Assembly (NCBI GenBank): GCA_035762175.1
Contig: DASTPP010000390.1
Span: 1 to 46,839 of the forward strand
Length of the DNA: 46,839 nt
Source of the DNA: DASTPP01 sp035762175
GTDB taxonomy: Bacteria > Myxococcota_A > Polyangia > Polyangiales > Polyangiaceae
Reading direction: 5' to 3'
Under the pieces are notes generated by a model, which was given only the letters and a program-made list of their open reading frames with translations, was not told where the DNA came from and made no database searches. The translations under genes and the position numbers were made by a program. Shown piece after piece: positions 1-8,124 of the stretch (positions are counted from its first letter, which is position 1; the number at the start of each line of letters is the position of its first letter).

Positions 1-56
1 GGGGCCCCCGACGGCCCGGGCGCTGCCACGCAACCTGCCCAGGAGCGTTGATCAAT

Positions 57-108
57 TCGAACAACGCCTTTGTACAACTTGCTCGAACGACGCCCTTGGA
101 CAACTTGT
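57..108. repeat. two tandem 26-bp direct repeats
   Basis: Two adjacent 26-bp units, 57-82 and 83-108, agree at 22 of 26 positions; each begins TCGAAC and carries ACAACTTG near its end. They lie about 140 bp upstream of the lipoprotein gene at 248 in a non-coding leader, so they could be an operator pair or a simple duplication. The rest of 1-247 shows nothing else I can name except a GGAGGGG ribosome binding site just before 248. Confidence 0.6.
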
Positions 109-247
109 GCAAGGGCGGCCCCCCCGTCGTCGAGAGAGGGCCGCTGCCTCGTCCGCAAGTAAGGGCGGGTCGTGCAAGGGCCCTCCGTTTGGGCTCGCCG
201 ACCCGACCCCGTCGGTGGAACGCACTTTGCCACGGAGGGGAGCCACT

Positions 248-2086
248 ATGGGTCTTTCGCGCACTTGGCTCCTGCCCGTCTTGGCCTCGCTCGGTGTTGC
301 CTGCGCTCCGGACGACGCCGACCTCTTCGAGCGTGGCGCCCCGGCCCCCGCCTGCGACGGCGCGTCCGTCGGCGAGGCGGCCGAGCCGGGGGGGGTACAT
401 GGCTTTGCGTCCGAGGCCGAGCTCGTCGCCCGCCTCGACGAGCTCGACGCGAGGCGGGGCGTCCTCGCCGCGGGCTGCGGCGAGGGGGCGGCGCTCGGGG
501 CGGCGGGGCCGGTCGAGGCGGGGCGTCCGAGCGAGCTCGAGCCGGGCGTCGACGCCGGCGACATCGTCAAGCAGGCGGGCGCGCACCTCGTGGTGCTGCG
601 GCGGGGCATGCTCTACGCGGTCGAGGCCTCGGGGGCCGCGCCCGAGCGGCTCGTCGACGCGATCGCCGTGGCCGGCGAGGGCGCGCCCCCGGGCGACGCC
701 TGGTACGACGAGGTGCTCGTCCGGGGCGAGCTCGTTTACGTGGCCGGCTTCCGCCGGGGCGAGGGGGGGGCGTCGGCGCCGGGCAAGGCCGAGCTGCGTA
801 GCTTTCGCCTCTCGAACGGAAAATTCACGCGCCTGCACGGCGTCGCCTTCGAGTCGTACGACTACTTCGCGAGCGGCGCCAACGCGAGCCGGCTCGCGGG
901 CGACCAGCTCGTCTTCTTCACGCGCTACCCGCTCGAGCGGGGGCCGGGCGGCGCGCCGGACTACCCCGAGCTGCTCGAGGCGGGCGGCGACGGCCAGCTC
1001 CGCGCGCTCGGCCCGCTCTTCGGCGCCGCCGACGTCGTGACCGCGGCCGTCGAGCCCTCGGCGCGGCCCGCCTTCTACACGGTCGTGCGCTGCGCGCTGC
1101 CCGACTCGGGCGAGCTCGCCTGCCGCGCGCGCAGCCTGCTCGGCGCCGGCTCGCGCCTGACGCACGTCTCGGCGGGCGCGCTCTACCTCTGGGCCGACTC
1201 GCACGTCTACCGCTTCGACCTCGCGTCGCTCGACGTGACGACCCACCGCGCGCGCGGCCTCCCGGTCGACGCCTTCTCGCTGCGCGAGCGCGGCGGCGAG
1301 CTGCTCGCGCTCTCGAACCGGCAGCTGGGGCTCGGCGGCGTCGAGCTCTTGCGGCTGCCGCTCGCGGCCTTCGACCGCGCGGGCGCGCAGCCCGTCGCGG
1401 CGACGCCGGTGCACGAGGCCCGCCCGGCCTACGAGGGCCGCTTCGCCGGCGACTCGCTCGTCGCGGCCCTCGGCGCCAGCGACCCCTCGACCGAGGGCAC
1501 GACCGAGCTCATCTCGTTGGACCTGGCGACGGGCGCCTCGAGCCTCGTCCCGAGCGGCCCCGTCGCCCGGATCGAGCCGCTCGACGGCGGGCGCGTCCTG
1601 GTCGTCGCGGGCGAGGGCGGGCCCGGCGGCGGGGCGTCCGGCGTCGCGCTGCGCGTGCTGCCGATCGGCGATCTGGGCCGGACGCTCGGCGAGCTGCGGC
1701 TCGAAGGTCTCGTCGAGGGCGAGGGGCGCAGCCGCGGCTTCTCCTTCCGGGCCGAGGCCGAAGGCGCGGGCACCTTCGGCCTCGCCCTCACCGGCGAGCC
1801 CGACGAGACGGCCTCGCGGGGCTTCGGGCGCCGCGCCTCGAGCCTCGGCTTCTTCGACCTGAGCGCCGCCGGCGCGCTGACCTACCTCGGCCTCGTCGCC
1901 CCCGCCCAGCCCGAAGCCGAATGCGGCGGCTCGTGCGTCGACTGGTACGGCAACACGCGCCCCGTCTTCGCGGGCGATCGGGCCTACGCGCTGATGGGCG
2001 GCGAGCTCGCGCCGCTCGCGCTGCGGCCGGGCGTCGGGCGCCGGGGCGACGCGGTCTTGCTCGGGCCGGGCGGCGCGGCCCCCTGA
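248..2086 (+). CDS. large exported lipoprotein of unknown function
   Basis: This gene encodes a 612-aa protein with a short signal sequence ending LGVAC, so Cys19 is the probable lipidation site. The start at 248 is chosen because a GGAGGGG ribosome binding site precedes it and a lipoprotein signal begins exactly there. An in-frame extension back to 107 has no such support. The mature part is rich in Gly, Ala, Leu and acidic residues, with many short strand-like stretches ending in aromatic or hydrophobic residues. This suggests a beta-propeller-like extracytoplasmic domain, which is only an inference. A Cys pair lies near the C-terminus in a CGGSC context. No catalytic motif is recognised. 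A hairpin at 2106-2133 follows the stop and may end transcription. Confidence 0.8.
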   Translation: MGLSRTWLLPVLASLGVACAPDDADLFERGAPAPACDGASVGEAAEPGGVHGFASEAELVARLDELDARRGVLAAGCGEGAALGAAGPVEAGRPSELEPGVDAGDIVKQAGAHLVVLRRGMLYAVEASGAAPERLVDAIAVAGEGAPPGDAWYDEVLVRGELVYVAGFRRGEGGASAPGKAELRSFRLSNGKFTRLHGVAFESYDYFASGANASRLAGDQLVFFTRYPLERGPGGAPDYPELLEAGGDGQLRALGPLFGAADVVTAAVEPSARPAFYTVVRCALPDSGELACRARSLLGAGSRLTHVSAGALYLWADSHVYRFDLASLDVTTHRARGLPVDAFSLRERGGELLALSNRQLGLGGVELLRLPLAAFDRAGAQPVAATPVHEARPAYEGRFAGDSLVAALGASDPSTEGTTELISLDLATGASSLVPSGPVARIEPLDGGRVLVVAGEGGPGGGASGVALRVLPIGDLGRTLGELRLEGLVEGEGRSRGFSFRAEAEGAGTFGLALTGEPDETASRGFGRRASSLGFFDLSAAGALTYLGLVAPAQPEAECGGSCVDWYGNTRPVFAGDRAYALMGGELAPLALRPGVGRRGDAVLLGPGGAAP

Positions 2087-2105
2087 GCGGGGCCGACCAA
2101 CGCCG

Positions 2106-2133
2106 AAGGCCACCCCGCCGCGGGGGCGGCCTT
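2106..2133. terminator. GC-rich hairpin, possible bidirectional terminator
   Basis: The arms begin AAGGCC and end GGCCTT around a CCCCGC/GCGGGG core, with one mismatch and one bulged base. It sits 20 bp after the lipoprotein stop and 30 bp from the end of the opposing remnant at 2165. There is no long T run, so factor-independent termination is not certain. Confidence 0.4.
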
Positions 2134-2164
2134 AGGGCGGCGGCGCCGTGGCGCCGGGGGGCGC

Positions 2165-2344
2165 TCAGCGCACCCAGATCGCCTGGGCCGCGCCGGCCGT
2201 CGGGTAGCTGCAAAAGACACCGACCACCGAGCCGTCCCTCTTCAGGGTGCCGCCCGCGGCGCCGAGGGTAAAGCCCTTGTTGATCTGGTCGGGCACGCCG
2301 CTGAAGCCCCAGCCGGCGCCGAGCTCGTTGTGGCCCTTGCAGTC
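2165..2344 (-). pseudogene. C-terminal coding remnant of an unidentified exported-type protein
   Basis: On the minus strand, about 60 codons ending in a TGA show the G/C-ending codon pattern of real genes here. They read through GAGWGFSGVPDQINKGFTLG and end QAIWVR. Going upstream the reading frame runs into the promoter and start of the DoxX-like gene at 2436, and no believable start codon with a ribosome binding site exists. A 99-aa frame opens at 2464 inside the neighbouring gene. The best reading is a 5'-truncated gene left after a deletion. A very small intact gene is the alternative. I do not recognise the family. Confidence 0.5.
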
Positions 2345-2435
2345 GAGCCCTCGGCCCGTCCGGGGCCGCCCGGAGCCGGAATAGCGTTCGCGGCGCCCCG
2401 GTTGGCCCCCGCCTCGCTTCCCATCGGGAGAGACC

Positions 2436-3788
2436 ATGAAGGTTACGTTCGCCGAATTTGCCAAGGGTTGGCTCGCGCCGGGCGCTGCAGGGGGCGGCGA
2501 GGCCGAGGGCGCCGAGCCCGAAGACTGGGGCCCCGCGCGCCGCGTGGCCTTCCGCTTCGCGTTCGCGTACTTGGTGCTCTACAACTCGTTCGGGCCGCTC
2601 ACGCTGCTCGGCGAGGTGCCGCCCTTCAGCACCCTGATGGAGGGGTACGAGGCGCTATGGAATGCGATCGTGCCCTGGGTCGGCCGGCGCGTGCTGGGCG
2701 TGACCGGCCCGATCGTGAACGCCCCGACCGGCGCCGGCGACACGATGTACGCCTACGTCCGCCTCTTCTGTGACGCCGTGCTGGCGGTGGCGGCGACGGC
2801 GGTCTGGTCGCTGCTCGACCGGCGTCGGCCGAACTACGCGCGCCTGCAGGGGGCGCTGCGCGTCTACCTGCGCTACACGCTCGCGCTCGCCATTCTGTTC
2901 TACGGCGCGGATAAGGTCATCAAGGCGCAGTTTCCGACGCCGACGCTCGGCCACCTCGCGCGGACGTACGGCGAGTCGACGCCGATGGGCCTGTTGTGGA
3001 CATTCATGGGCTACTCGACCGCGTACAACGTCTTCGCCGGCGCGGGCGAGACGCTCGGCGGGCTCTTGCTCTTCTTCCGGCGCACCACGACGCTCGGCGC
3101 GCTCGTCGTCTCGGCCGTGATGGGGAACGTGGTGATGTTGAACTTCTGCTACGACGTGCCCGTCAAGCTCTACTCGACGCATCTGCTCTTGATGGCGTTC
3201 GTTCTGCTCGCCCCCGACGCGCGCCGGCTCGCCGACGTGCTGGTGCTGGGCCGGGCGACGGCGGCGCTGGCCCCGCGCGCGCCCTTCCGGGCGCGCTGGC
3301 TCGAGCGGGCGCGGCTCGTCGTCAAGCCGCTCTTCATCGTCGGCGCCCTGTGGACGGTCACCTCGCTGGCCCTCTCGGGCTACCAGGTTCGAGGCCCGGA
3401 CGCCCCGAAGCCCGAGCTTTATGGCATGTATCAGGTCGAGTCCTTCGAGCGAAAGAGCGGGGGCGCCGCCGCCCCTTGGGCCACGCTCGCCGTGGGCCGG
3501 GGCTCGCTGGTCATGAGGCGCGCCGACGGCGCGGGCCGCTCGCTGCGCGTCAAGCTCGACCCCGACAAGAAGCGCATCGAGCTCGCGCCCCTGCCGGCTG
3601 GCCTGCGCGCGCCCGGCGAGGGGCCGGTCGAACTTGCTTACGAGCGGCCCGACCCCGAGCACCTGCGCCTCGAGGGCGAGTTCGAGGGCGAGGCGATCGT
3701 CGTCACGCTCAAGAAGGTGCCCGAGCCGCCCTCGCGCTTGATGAGCCGCGGCTTTCACTGGGTGAACGAACTACCTTACAACCGGTGA
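2436..3788 (+). CDS. DoxX-like integral membrane protein
   Basis: This encodes a 450-aa membrane protein with a GGGAGAG ribosome binding site just before the ATG. Hydrophobic segments lie around residues 34-55, 106-128 and 145-165, then at 195-215, 225-255 and 295-315. The segment with FYGADKVIKAQFP, followed by a Gly-rich GETLGGLLLFF helix, resembles DoxX/SURF4-type proteins, which are membrane proteins of poorly known, partly redox-related function. The last 130 residues are a soluble domain ending HWVNELPYNR, a tail pattern I associate with larger DoxX-family relatives. The C-terminal codons overlap the converging RidA remnant by 13 bp. The exact function is unknown. Confidence 0.75.
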   Translation: MKVTFAEFAKGWLAPGAAGGGEAEGAEPEDWGPARRVAFRFAFAYLVLYNSFGPLTLLGEVPPFSTLMEGYEALWNAIVPWVGRRVLGVTGPIVNAPTGAGDTMYAYVRLFCDAVLAVAATAVWSLLDRRRPNYARLQGALRVYLRYTLALAILFYGADKVIKAQFPTPTLGHLARTYGESTPMGLLWTFMGYSTAYNVFAGAGETLGGLLLFFRRTTTLGALVVSAVMGNVVMLNFCYDVPVKLYSTHLLLMAFVLLAPDARRLADVLVLGRATAALAPRAPFRARWLERARLVVKPLFIVGALWTVTSLALSGYQVRGPDAPKPELYGMYQVESFERKSGGAAAPWATLAVGRGSLVMRRADGAGRSLRVKLDPDKKRIELAPLPAGLRAPGEGPVELAYERPDPEHLRLEGEFEGEAIVVTLKKVPEPPSRLMSRGFHWVNELPYNR

Positions 3789-3982
3789 GCCGGCGGGGGC
3801 CGGCCCCGGCGGCTTAACCCCGCGACCTCGAAGATCGCTTCGATCTCGACGGGGATGCCGGCCGGCAGGCTCGGCGCCCCGATCGCGCTGCGCGCCGCGA
3901 GCCCGGCGGGGCCGAAGATCTGCACCTTGGGCGGGTCGGGTAGAACGATGTTCAGCTCCGCGAGTCGCGCTTCGTGGCTCAT
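3776..3982 (-). pseudogene. internally deleted RidA/YjgF-family gene
   Basis: The 68-residue frame starts MSHEARLAELNIVLPDPPK, which is the usual N-terminus of the RidA/YjgF/YER057c family of enamine/imine deaminases. It then jumps to a sequence with FGPAGLAARSAIG and LPAGIPVEIEAIFEVA, which is the usual C-terminus of the same family. Members are about 150 aa, so roughly 90 central residues are missing. These include most of the beta-sheet core and subunit interface. The deletion kept the frame. The end also reads past the normal family terminus by about 14 residues into the 3' end of the convergent DoxX-like gene. It is divergent from the BlaI-type gene. A functional product is unlikely. Confidence 0.7.
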
Positions 3983-4072
3983 GGCCCCTGCCTCCCGTCG
4001 CGCCGGCGCCCGCCGGCGGGGGCGCGCGGGGCGCCCGGGCGGCGAGGGTACCACGGGCGGCCGAGGGGCCAT

Positions 4073-4116
4073 CTACGAAGGCTTTCGTTGACAACCTACG
4101 AATCTCTTCGTAGTGT
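4073..4116 (+). promoter_or_regulatory. promoter with two BlaI-type dyad operators
   Basis: A sigma70-like promoter reads TTGACA at 4088-4093, a 17-bp spacer, then TAGTGT at 4111-4116. Two copies of the same dyad overlap it. CTACGAAggctTTCGTTG at 4073-4090 covers the start of the -35 box and has one arm mismatch. CTACGAAtctcTTCGTAG at 4096-4113, a perfect 7+7 dyad, fills the spacer. Their centres are 23 bp apart. The layout is what is expected for autorepression by the BlaI/MecI-type repressor that starts at 4124. The site sequence differs from the staphylococcal TACA/TGTA operator. Confidence 0.75.
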
Positions 4117-4123
4117 CGGGGGC

Positions 4124-4513
4124 ATGAAGCGCGAAGCGCCGCCGAAGCCGACGCCCGCCGAGCTCGAGCTGCTGCGGGTGCTCTGGGCGCGCGGGCCCTC
4201 GACCGTGCGCGAGGTGTGCGAGGCGCTCGGCGAGACCAAGTCGGTCGGCTACACGAGCGTGCTCAAGTTCCTGCAGATCATGACGGCCAAGGGGCTCGTG
4301 CGCCGCGACGAGGCCCAGCGCGCCCACGTCTACGAGGCCTGCCGGCCGGCCGAGCAGACGAAGCGAGAGCTGGCGGGCGAGCTCTTGCAGCGGGTGTTCG
4401 GGGGCTCGGCCAGCGAGCTCATGCTGCACGCGTTGGCGGGGCGAAGGGCCTCGCGCGAAGAGATCGACGAGATGCGCAAGCTCCTCGACGAGCACGAGAA
4501 GAGGCGCCGGTGA
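4124..4513 (+). CDS. BlaI/MecI/CopY-family transcriptional repressor
   Basis: This is a 129-aa winged-helix repressor of the usual length for the family. The N-terminal half carries the DNA-binding domain: TPAELELLRVLWARGPSTVR, then a helix with YTSVLKFLQIMTAKGLVRR and the wing residues before HVYEA. The C-terminal half is the dimerisation helix pair. Family members repress their own promoter and a linked M56 protease gene, and are cleaved or released when that sensor is activated. The start at 4124 was chosen because it lies just after a promoter with two dyad operators. An upstream in-frame ATG at 3974 would place that promoter inside the gene. The protease gene follows after 34 bp, so the two are very likely an operon. 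Confidence 0.9.
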   Translation: MKREAPPKPTPAELELLRVLWARGPSTVREVCEALGETKSVGYTSVLKFLQIMTAKGLVRRDEAQRAHVYEACRPAEQTKRELAGELLQRVFGGSASELMLHALAGRRASREEIDEMRKLLDEHEKRRR

Positions 4514-4547
4514 CCGCGGCCGAACGCCGCCACGAAAGGGCCCGCCG

Positions 4548-6071
4548 ATGACGAACGCCGAATGGCTGCCCCACGACGTGATCCGGGCGGCGGGGCTCGC
4601 CCTGCTGCACTCGCTCTGGCAGGGCGCGGCCCTCGCCGCCCTCGCCGCCGCCGCGATGGCGCTCGCGCGCCGCGCGTCGGCGCGCTACCTCGTCGCGGTC
4701 TCGGCGCTCGCGCTCGCCCTGGCCGCGCCCGCCGCGACCTTCGCGCTCGTCTACGCCCGCGGGGGCGCCGCGCTCGGGCCGCCCTTCGCCTCGCTCGACG
4801 CGCGGGGCGCGCCGCTGGCGGCGATCTTCGGCCGCGCGCACGGGGCCGGCGCGTCATTCGCCCTCTCGCCCGGGCGGGGCTCGTCGGCCGACGACCTCGC
4901 CGGGCTCGTCGCGCTCTGGCTCGCGGGCGTCGTCGTCTTCGGCGGGCGCGCGGCCGGCGGGGTGGCGCTCCTCGCGCGCCTGCGGCGGCGGCCGGGGGCC
5001 GCGCTCGACCCGGCGCTCGAGCGGCTCGGCGAAGAGGTGCGGCGGGCGCTCGGCCTCGGGCGCGTGGTGCGCTACGCCCGCTGCGACTGGCTCGACGCGC
5101 CCGCCGCGGTGGGCTGGCTGCGCCCGGTCGTCTACCTGCCACTCGCCGCGCTGAGCGGCCTCTCCGAGTCGCAGCTGCGCGCCGTCATCGCGCACGAGCT
5201 CGCCCACGTGAAGCGGCTCGACGCGCTGGTCAACGGGTTCCAGATCGCGGCCGAGGCGCTGCTCTTCTACCACCCCGCCGCGTGGTGGCTGAGCCGGCGC
5301 ATCCGCGAAGAGCGCGAGCACTGCTGCGACGACGTCGCCGCGGCGGCGTGCGGCGACCCGGCCGACTACGCGCGCGCGCTGCTCTCGCTCGAGGAGGCGA
5401 GGGCCGCGCTGCCCTTCGCGATGGCCGCGAACGGCGGGTCGCTCCGGGCGCGCGTCGCGCGGCTGCTCGCCGGCGGCGACGAGGGGCCGGGCCTGCGGGC
5501 GTCCGCGGCGGTCGCGGCCGCGGCGTCGCTCGCGGCGGCGCTCGCGGTCGGCGCGTGCCTGCTCGGCCTCGAGTTCGGCGCTTCGTGGAGCGTGAAGGTG
5601 AGCGCGGCGCGCCCGGCGGGCGCCCCCCCGGCGGCGGGCCCCGAGGCCGGCGACGGGGGCGAGGGCGCGCCCGGCCTCGACCAGCTCGTCGCGTTCCGCA
5701 TCCACGGCGTGACGCCGGCGTTCGTCCGCAGCGTCCGCGAGGCCGGCTACTCGCCCGACGCCGACCAGCTCGTCGCGATGCGCGTCCACGGCGTCACCCC
5801 CGAGGACATCGCCGAGCTCGGCGAGCTCGGCTACCGCCGCCTCGACGTCGACGACCTCGTCGCGTTCCGCGTCCACGGCGTCACGCCGGCGTTCATCGCC
5901 GCCGTCCAGAAGCTCGGGTACGCGCGCCCGTCGCCCGACGAGCTCGTATCCCTGCGGATCCACGGCGTCACCCCCGAGGACATCGCTGAGCTCCGCGCCC
6001 TCGGCGTGCCCGGCGAAGGCGAGCGCGGCGCCGGGCGCGCGCGCGCCCGCCGGCACGCGCGCCACGACTGA
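4548..6071 (+). CDS. M56-family (BlaR1-like) membrane metallopeptidase with HGVTP repeats
   Basis: This 507-aa protein begins with hydrophobic helices (about residues 8-35, 45-70 and 115-140). It carries the zinc motif HELAH at 216-220 and a likely third ligand at Glu257 in the REHCCDD segment, as in the BlaR1/MecR1 family. A further membrane helix lies near 320-345. Instead of a penicillin-binding sensor, the outer C-terminal part (from Asp378) has four repeats of about 28-29 residues built on LVAFRxHGVTP. The repeats alternate between a HGVTPAF form and a HGVTPEDIAEL form. It follows a BlaI-type repressor by 34 bp. By family precedent it senses an envelope signal and cleaves the repressor. 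The signal is unknown and the repeat domain is its probable detector. Confidence 0.85.
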   Translation: MTNAEWLPHDVIRAAGLALLHSLWQGAALAALAAAAMALARRASARYLVAVSALALALAAPAATFALVYARGGAALGPPFASLDARGAPLAAIFGRAHGAGASFALSPGRGSSADDLAGLVALWLAGVVVFGGRAAGGVALLARLRRRPGAALDPALERLGEEVRRALGLGRVVRYARCDWLDAPAAVGWLRPVVYLPLAALSGLSESQLRAVIAHELAHVKRLDALVNGFQIAAEALLFYHPAAWWLSRRIREEREHCCDDVAAAACGDPADYARALLSLEEARAALPFAMAANGGSLRARVARLLAGGDEGPGLRASAAVAAAASLAAALAVGACLLGLEFGASWSVKVSAARPAGAPPAAGPEAGDGGEGAPGLDQLVAFRIHGVTPAFVRSVREAGYSPDADQLVAMRVHGVTPEDIAELGELGYRRLDVDDLVAFRVHGVTPAFIAAVQKLGYARPSPDELVSLRIHGVTPEDIAELRALGVPGEGERGAGRARARRHARHD

Positions 6072-6126
6072 GCCCCTTCGCGTGCCCCCCGCCGGCCTCC
6101 CCGCCGCCCCTCGCGACGATCGCGCC

Positions 6127-6633
6127 ATGAACGACGAGCTGCACCCCTACGACGGCCGGGAGCGCAGGTTCCGCGACGACGACGCCGACCCCGAGCGGCG
6201 CGCCCGCGGCCTCGCCCTCGTCGCCCGCCTGCTTCGCCTGCCCGCGCCGCCCCCCGCCCGGGGCCTGCGCTACGATCTGTCGTACTACAGCGGCGGCATC
6301 GGGGTGATCGACTGCCTGTACGTGGCGATGCCTTGCGCGCCGGCCGACGCCGAGGCGATCGCGGCGCGCGCGGGGCTGCTCAGCCCCGAGGCCATGGGCG
6401 ACGATGCCGAGCGGCGCGAGGCCTTCGAGTGGCTCGTGCGCGGCGAGGCCCGGCCCGAGGCCACGACGGCCGAGGCGGTCGCGGCGTTCATCGACGAGCG
6501 GCGCGTCGAGTTCCAGCCGCCGCCCGGCGCGCGCGCGCGGGCTTGGTTCTGGCCCGACAGCGACGTCAACGCGTGGTCGCTGATCTATGCGGCCGAGGGG
6601 CAGCTCGGCTTCATCGCCTACGACCAAGGCTGA
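6127..6633 (+). CDS. hypothetical protein
   Basis: This is a 168-aa soluble, acidic protein with no signal peptide or membrane helix. The ATG at 6127 is preferred over one at 6082 because the segment between them is Pro/Ala-rich and low in complexity. The core has SYYSGGIGVIDCLYVAMPC and a C-terminal region rich in aromatic residues (WFWPDSDVNAWSLIY). No family is recognised. It lies 55 bp after the M56 peptidase gene on the same strand and might be the third gene of that operon. A long hairpin element starts 10 bp after its stop. Confidence 0.65.
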   Translation: MNDELHPYDGRERRFRDDDADPERRARGLALVARLLRLPAPPPARGLRYDLSYYSGGIGVIDCLYVAMPCAPADAEAIAARAGLLSPEAMGDDAERREAFEWLVRGEARPEATTAEAVAAFIDERRVEFQPPPGARARAWFWPDSDVNAWSLIYAAEGQLGFIAYDQG

Positions 6634-6642
6634 GTCCGACCA

Positions 6643-6749
6643 CGGTGCTCTCTCGGGGGCGCTCCGGCCCGAGCCGACGAGGCGACAGCTCGGCTCGTCA
6701 CGAGCTGAGCTTTGTCGCGAAGGCCGAAGCGCCCCCCGAGAGAGCACCG
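6643..6749. repeat. 107-nt imperfect palindrome (long hairpin)
   Basis: The outer arms 6643-6669 and 6722-6749 are complementary over 27-28 nt with a single-base bulge and one mismatch; they begin CGGTGCTCTCTC and end GAGAGAGCACCG. The 52-nt interior is itself partly self-complementary (GCTCGT near 6691 against ACGAGC near 6700). The whole element can fold into one rod. It fills the gap between the genes ending at 6633 and starting at 6827. It may be a small palindromic mobile element, an RNA structure or a strong transcription barrier. There is no T run. Confidence 0.75.
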
Positions 6750-6826
6750 CTCGCGCTCGCCCGGGGCCCGCGTCGGGGGTACACTCGGCGGGTGAGCGGC
6801 GTTCGGGCCGCTGAAAGAGCTCCCCC

Positions 6827-7129
6827 ATGCACATCCAGACCTTCTCTTGGGCCGCGGCCCTGGCCTTGATTGGTTGCAGCCCCTCGCCGTCGGCGCCTTC
6901 GCCCGACAGCCCCGCCGGCGGGCCGCCCGACGCGGTCGTGTCCGAGCGTCCCAAGCTCACCCAGGCGCAGTGCGAGGCCCAGGGCGGCACCGTCACGGGC
7001 GACATCGGCGACGGCGCCACGAGCCGGCCCGACTACGTCTGCGCGAGCGGAAAGAAGCCGAGCGGCAACATCGTCCCGGCCGAAGGCGGGCCGATCGCCG
7101 TCGAAGGCGCCGTCTGCTGCCCCCGCTGA
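6827..7129 (+). CDS. small Cys-containing lipoprotein
   Basis: This encodes a 100-aa protein with a signal sequence ending ALIGC, making Cys17 the likely lipid-modified residue. A Ser/Pro linker follows. The mature domain contains QAQCEAQGGTVTGDIGDG and ends AVCCPR, so a few cysteines could form disulfides. Proteins with this small Cys-patterned fold are common as surface lipoproteins in myxobacteria, but no function is known. A possible -10-like TACACT lies at 6780, just upstream. It converges on the minus-strand lipoprotein gene at 7367-7576. The 237 bp between them are GC-rich without a convincing gene. Confidence 0.75.
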   Translation: MHIQTFSWAAALALIGCSPSPSAPSPDSPAGGPPDAVVSERPKLTQAQCEAQGGTVTGDIGDGATSRPDYVCASGKKPSGNIVPAEGGPIAVEGAVCCPR

Positions 7130-7366
7130 GCGCGGGCACGGTGGCGCCGGCGCTCGGCCTGGCCGGCTGGGCTCGCCATCGGGCGAGGCGCGCGACCGCG
7201 CCGTGAGGGCCGCCCCGGGGCGCGCCCTCGGCGGCGGGCGCGGGGCCAGCGCTTGGTTCGCCTCGACCGAGAGCGGGCTCTTCGGCACCCTCGGCGCCAC
7301 GAGCTCCGGCGGGCTCGACGGGCGCCGACACGCCCGCCGGCACGCCGGGCCGCTCGCGCGCCCTGC

Positions 7367-7576
7367 CTACTGACAGCTGCAAACGGGAGGCGGGCCCAGC
7401 GTGCAGACGAGCTTCTCGCCCGGCAGGCAGAAGGGCGCGGCCTGGGCGCTGACGTCGGCCTCGGCCCCCTTCGTGGGCTCGACGGACGCGTCGTCGCCCT
7501 CGTCGGGTGCGGCGTCGGCGGCGCAGCCGACGAGGGCGAGGGGCAGCAAGAGGGCGGAGAGAAACAGGCGGTTCAT
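7367..7576 (-). CDS. very small Cys-rich lipoprotein
   Basis: This 69-aa product starts MNRLFLSALLLPLALVGC, a textbook lipoprotein signal with Cys18 after LVG. An acidic linker follows (DEGDDASVEPTKGAEAD), and then a short domain FCLPGEKLVCTLGPPPVCSC with four cysteines. A GAAGGAGT ribosome binding site lies 6 bases upstream of the ATG. It converges with the lipoprotein gene ending at 7129. The function is unknown; a small disulfide-bonded surface protein is the likely form. Confidence 0.75.
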   Translation of the reverse strand: MNRLFLSALLLPLALVGCAADAAPDEGDDASVEPTKGAEADVSAQAAPFCLPGEKLVCTLGPPPVCSCQ

Positions 7577-8124
7577 GGTCAGACTCCTTCGGGGTGATGA
7601 AAGCTTCGCCGCGCGCCATGTCGCTAGCGCGCGTTGGTTCGCGCGCGACGCACGTCGCCCGGCGACCGAGTGGGCGCGTCCTCGCGGGGCGAGCCTTACG
7701 GCGCCGAACGATTCGCAAGCGTCGTGCCGGCGGCGGGCCGGGGCGCCGCACCGAGGCGGGGCCGAAGCGTCAGCGTTTGGCCCCCCATCGTTCGTCGAGG
7801 GGGGCGTCCGCTTTGCGCTCCGTGCGCAAGCACGAGATGCGCACCTTGCCCATCACGGGCAAGGCCATGCTGTGGGTCAGCCGTACCTCCTGTCGGCAGT
7901 GCGCGCCTCGGGCCGCCCGAGCAGGCGCGCCCCGCGATCGAGAACGAGCAGGGGCGGGCCGAAGAGCCCGAGTGCGGCATTGCCCCCGTCGCCGGGGCCG
8001 AGGGGTATGATGGCGGCGCTTGCGGCCAGAAGGGCGAGCGTGCACCCTGAATCGTTCGGGGCCGAGGCGCATCAGGCAACTACGGCATGAGGCCGGTGCG
8101 GTAGCCTTCGGCGGGGTAGATGCA
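7577..8124. other. 548-bp stretch without a supported gene
   Basis: The segment lies between two divergently transcribed lipoprotein genes, so it should hold both promoters. Several overlapping frames are open only because stop codons are rare at this G+C content. None has a ribosome binding site together with a coherent codon pattern. I see no clear repeat or RNA fold. Confidence 0.5.
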
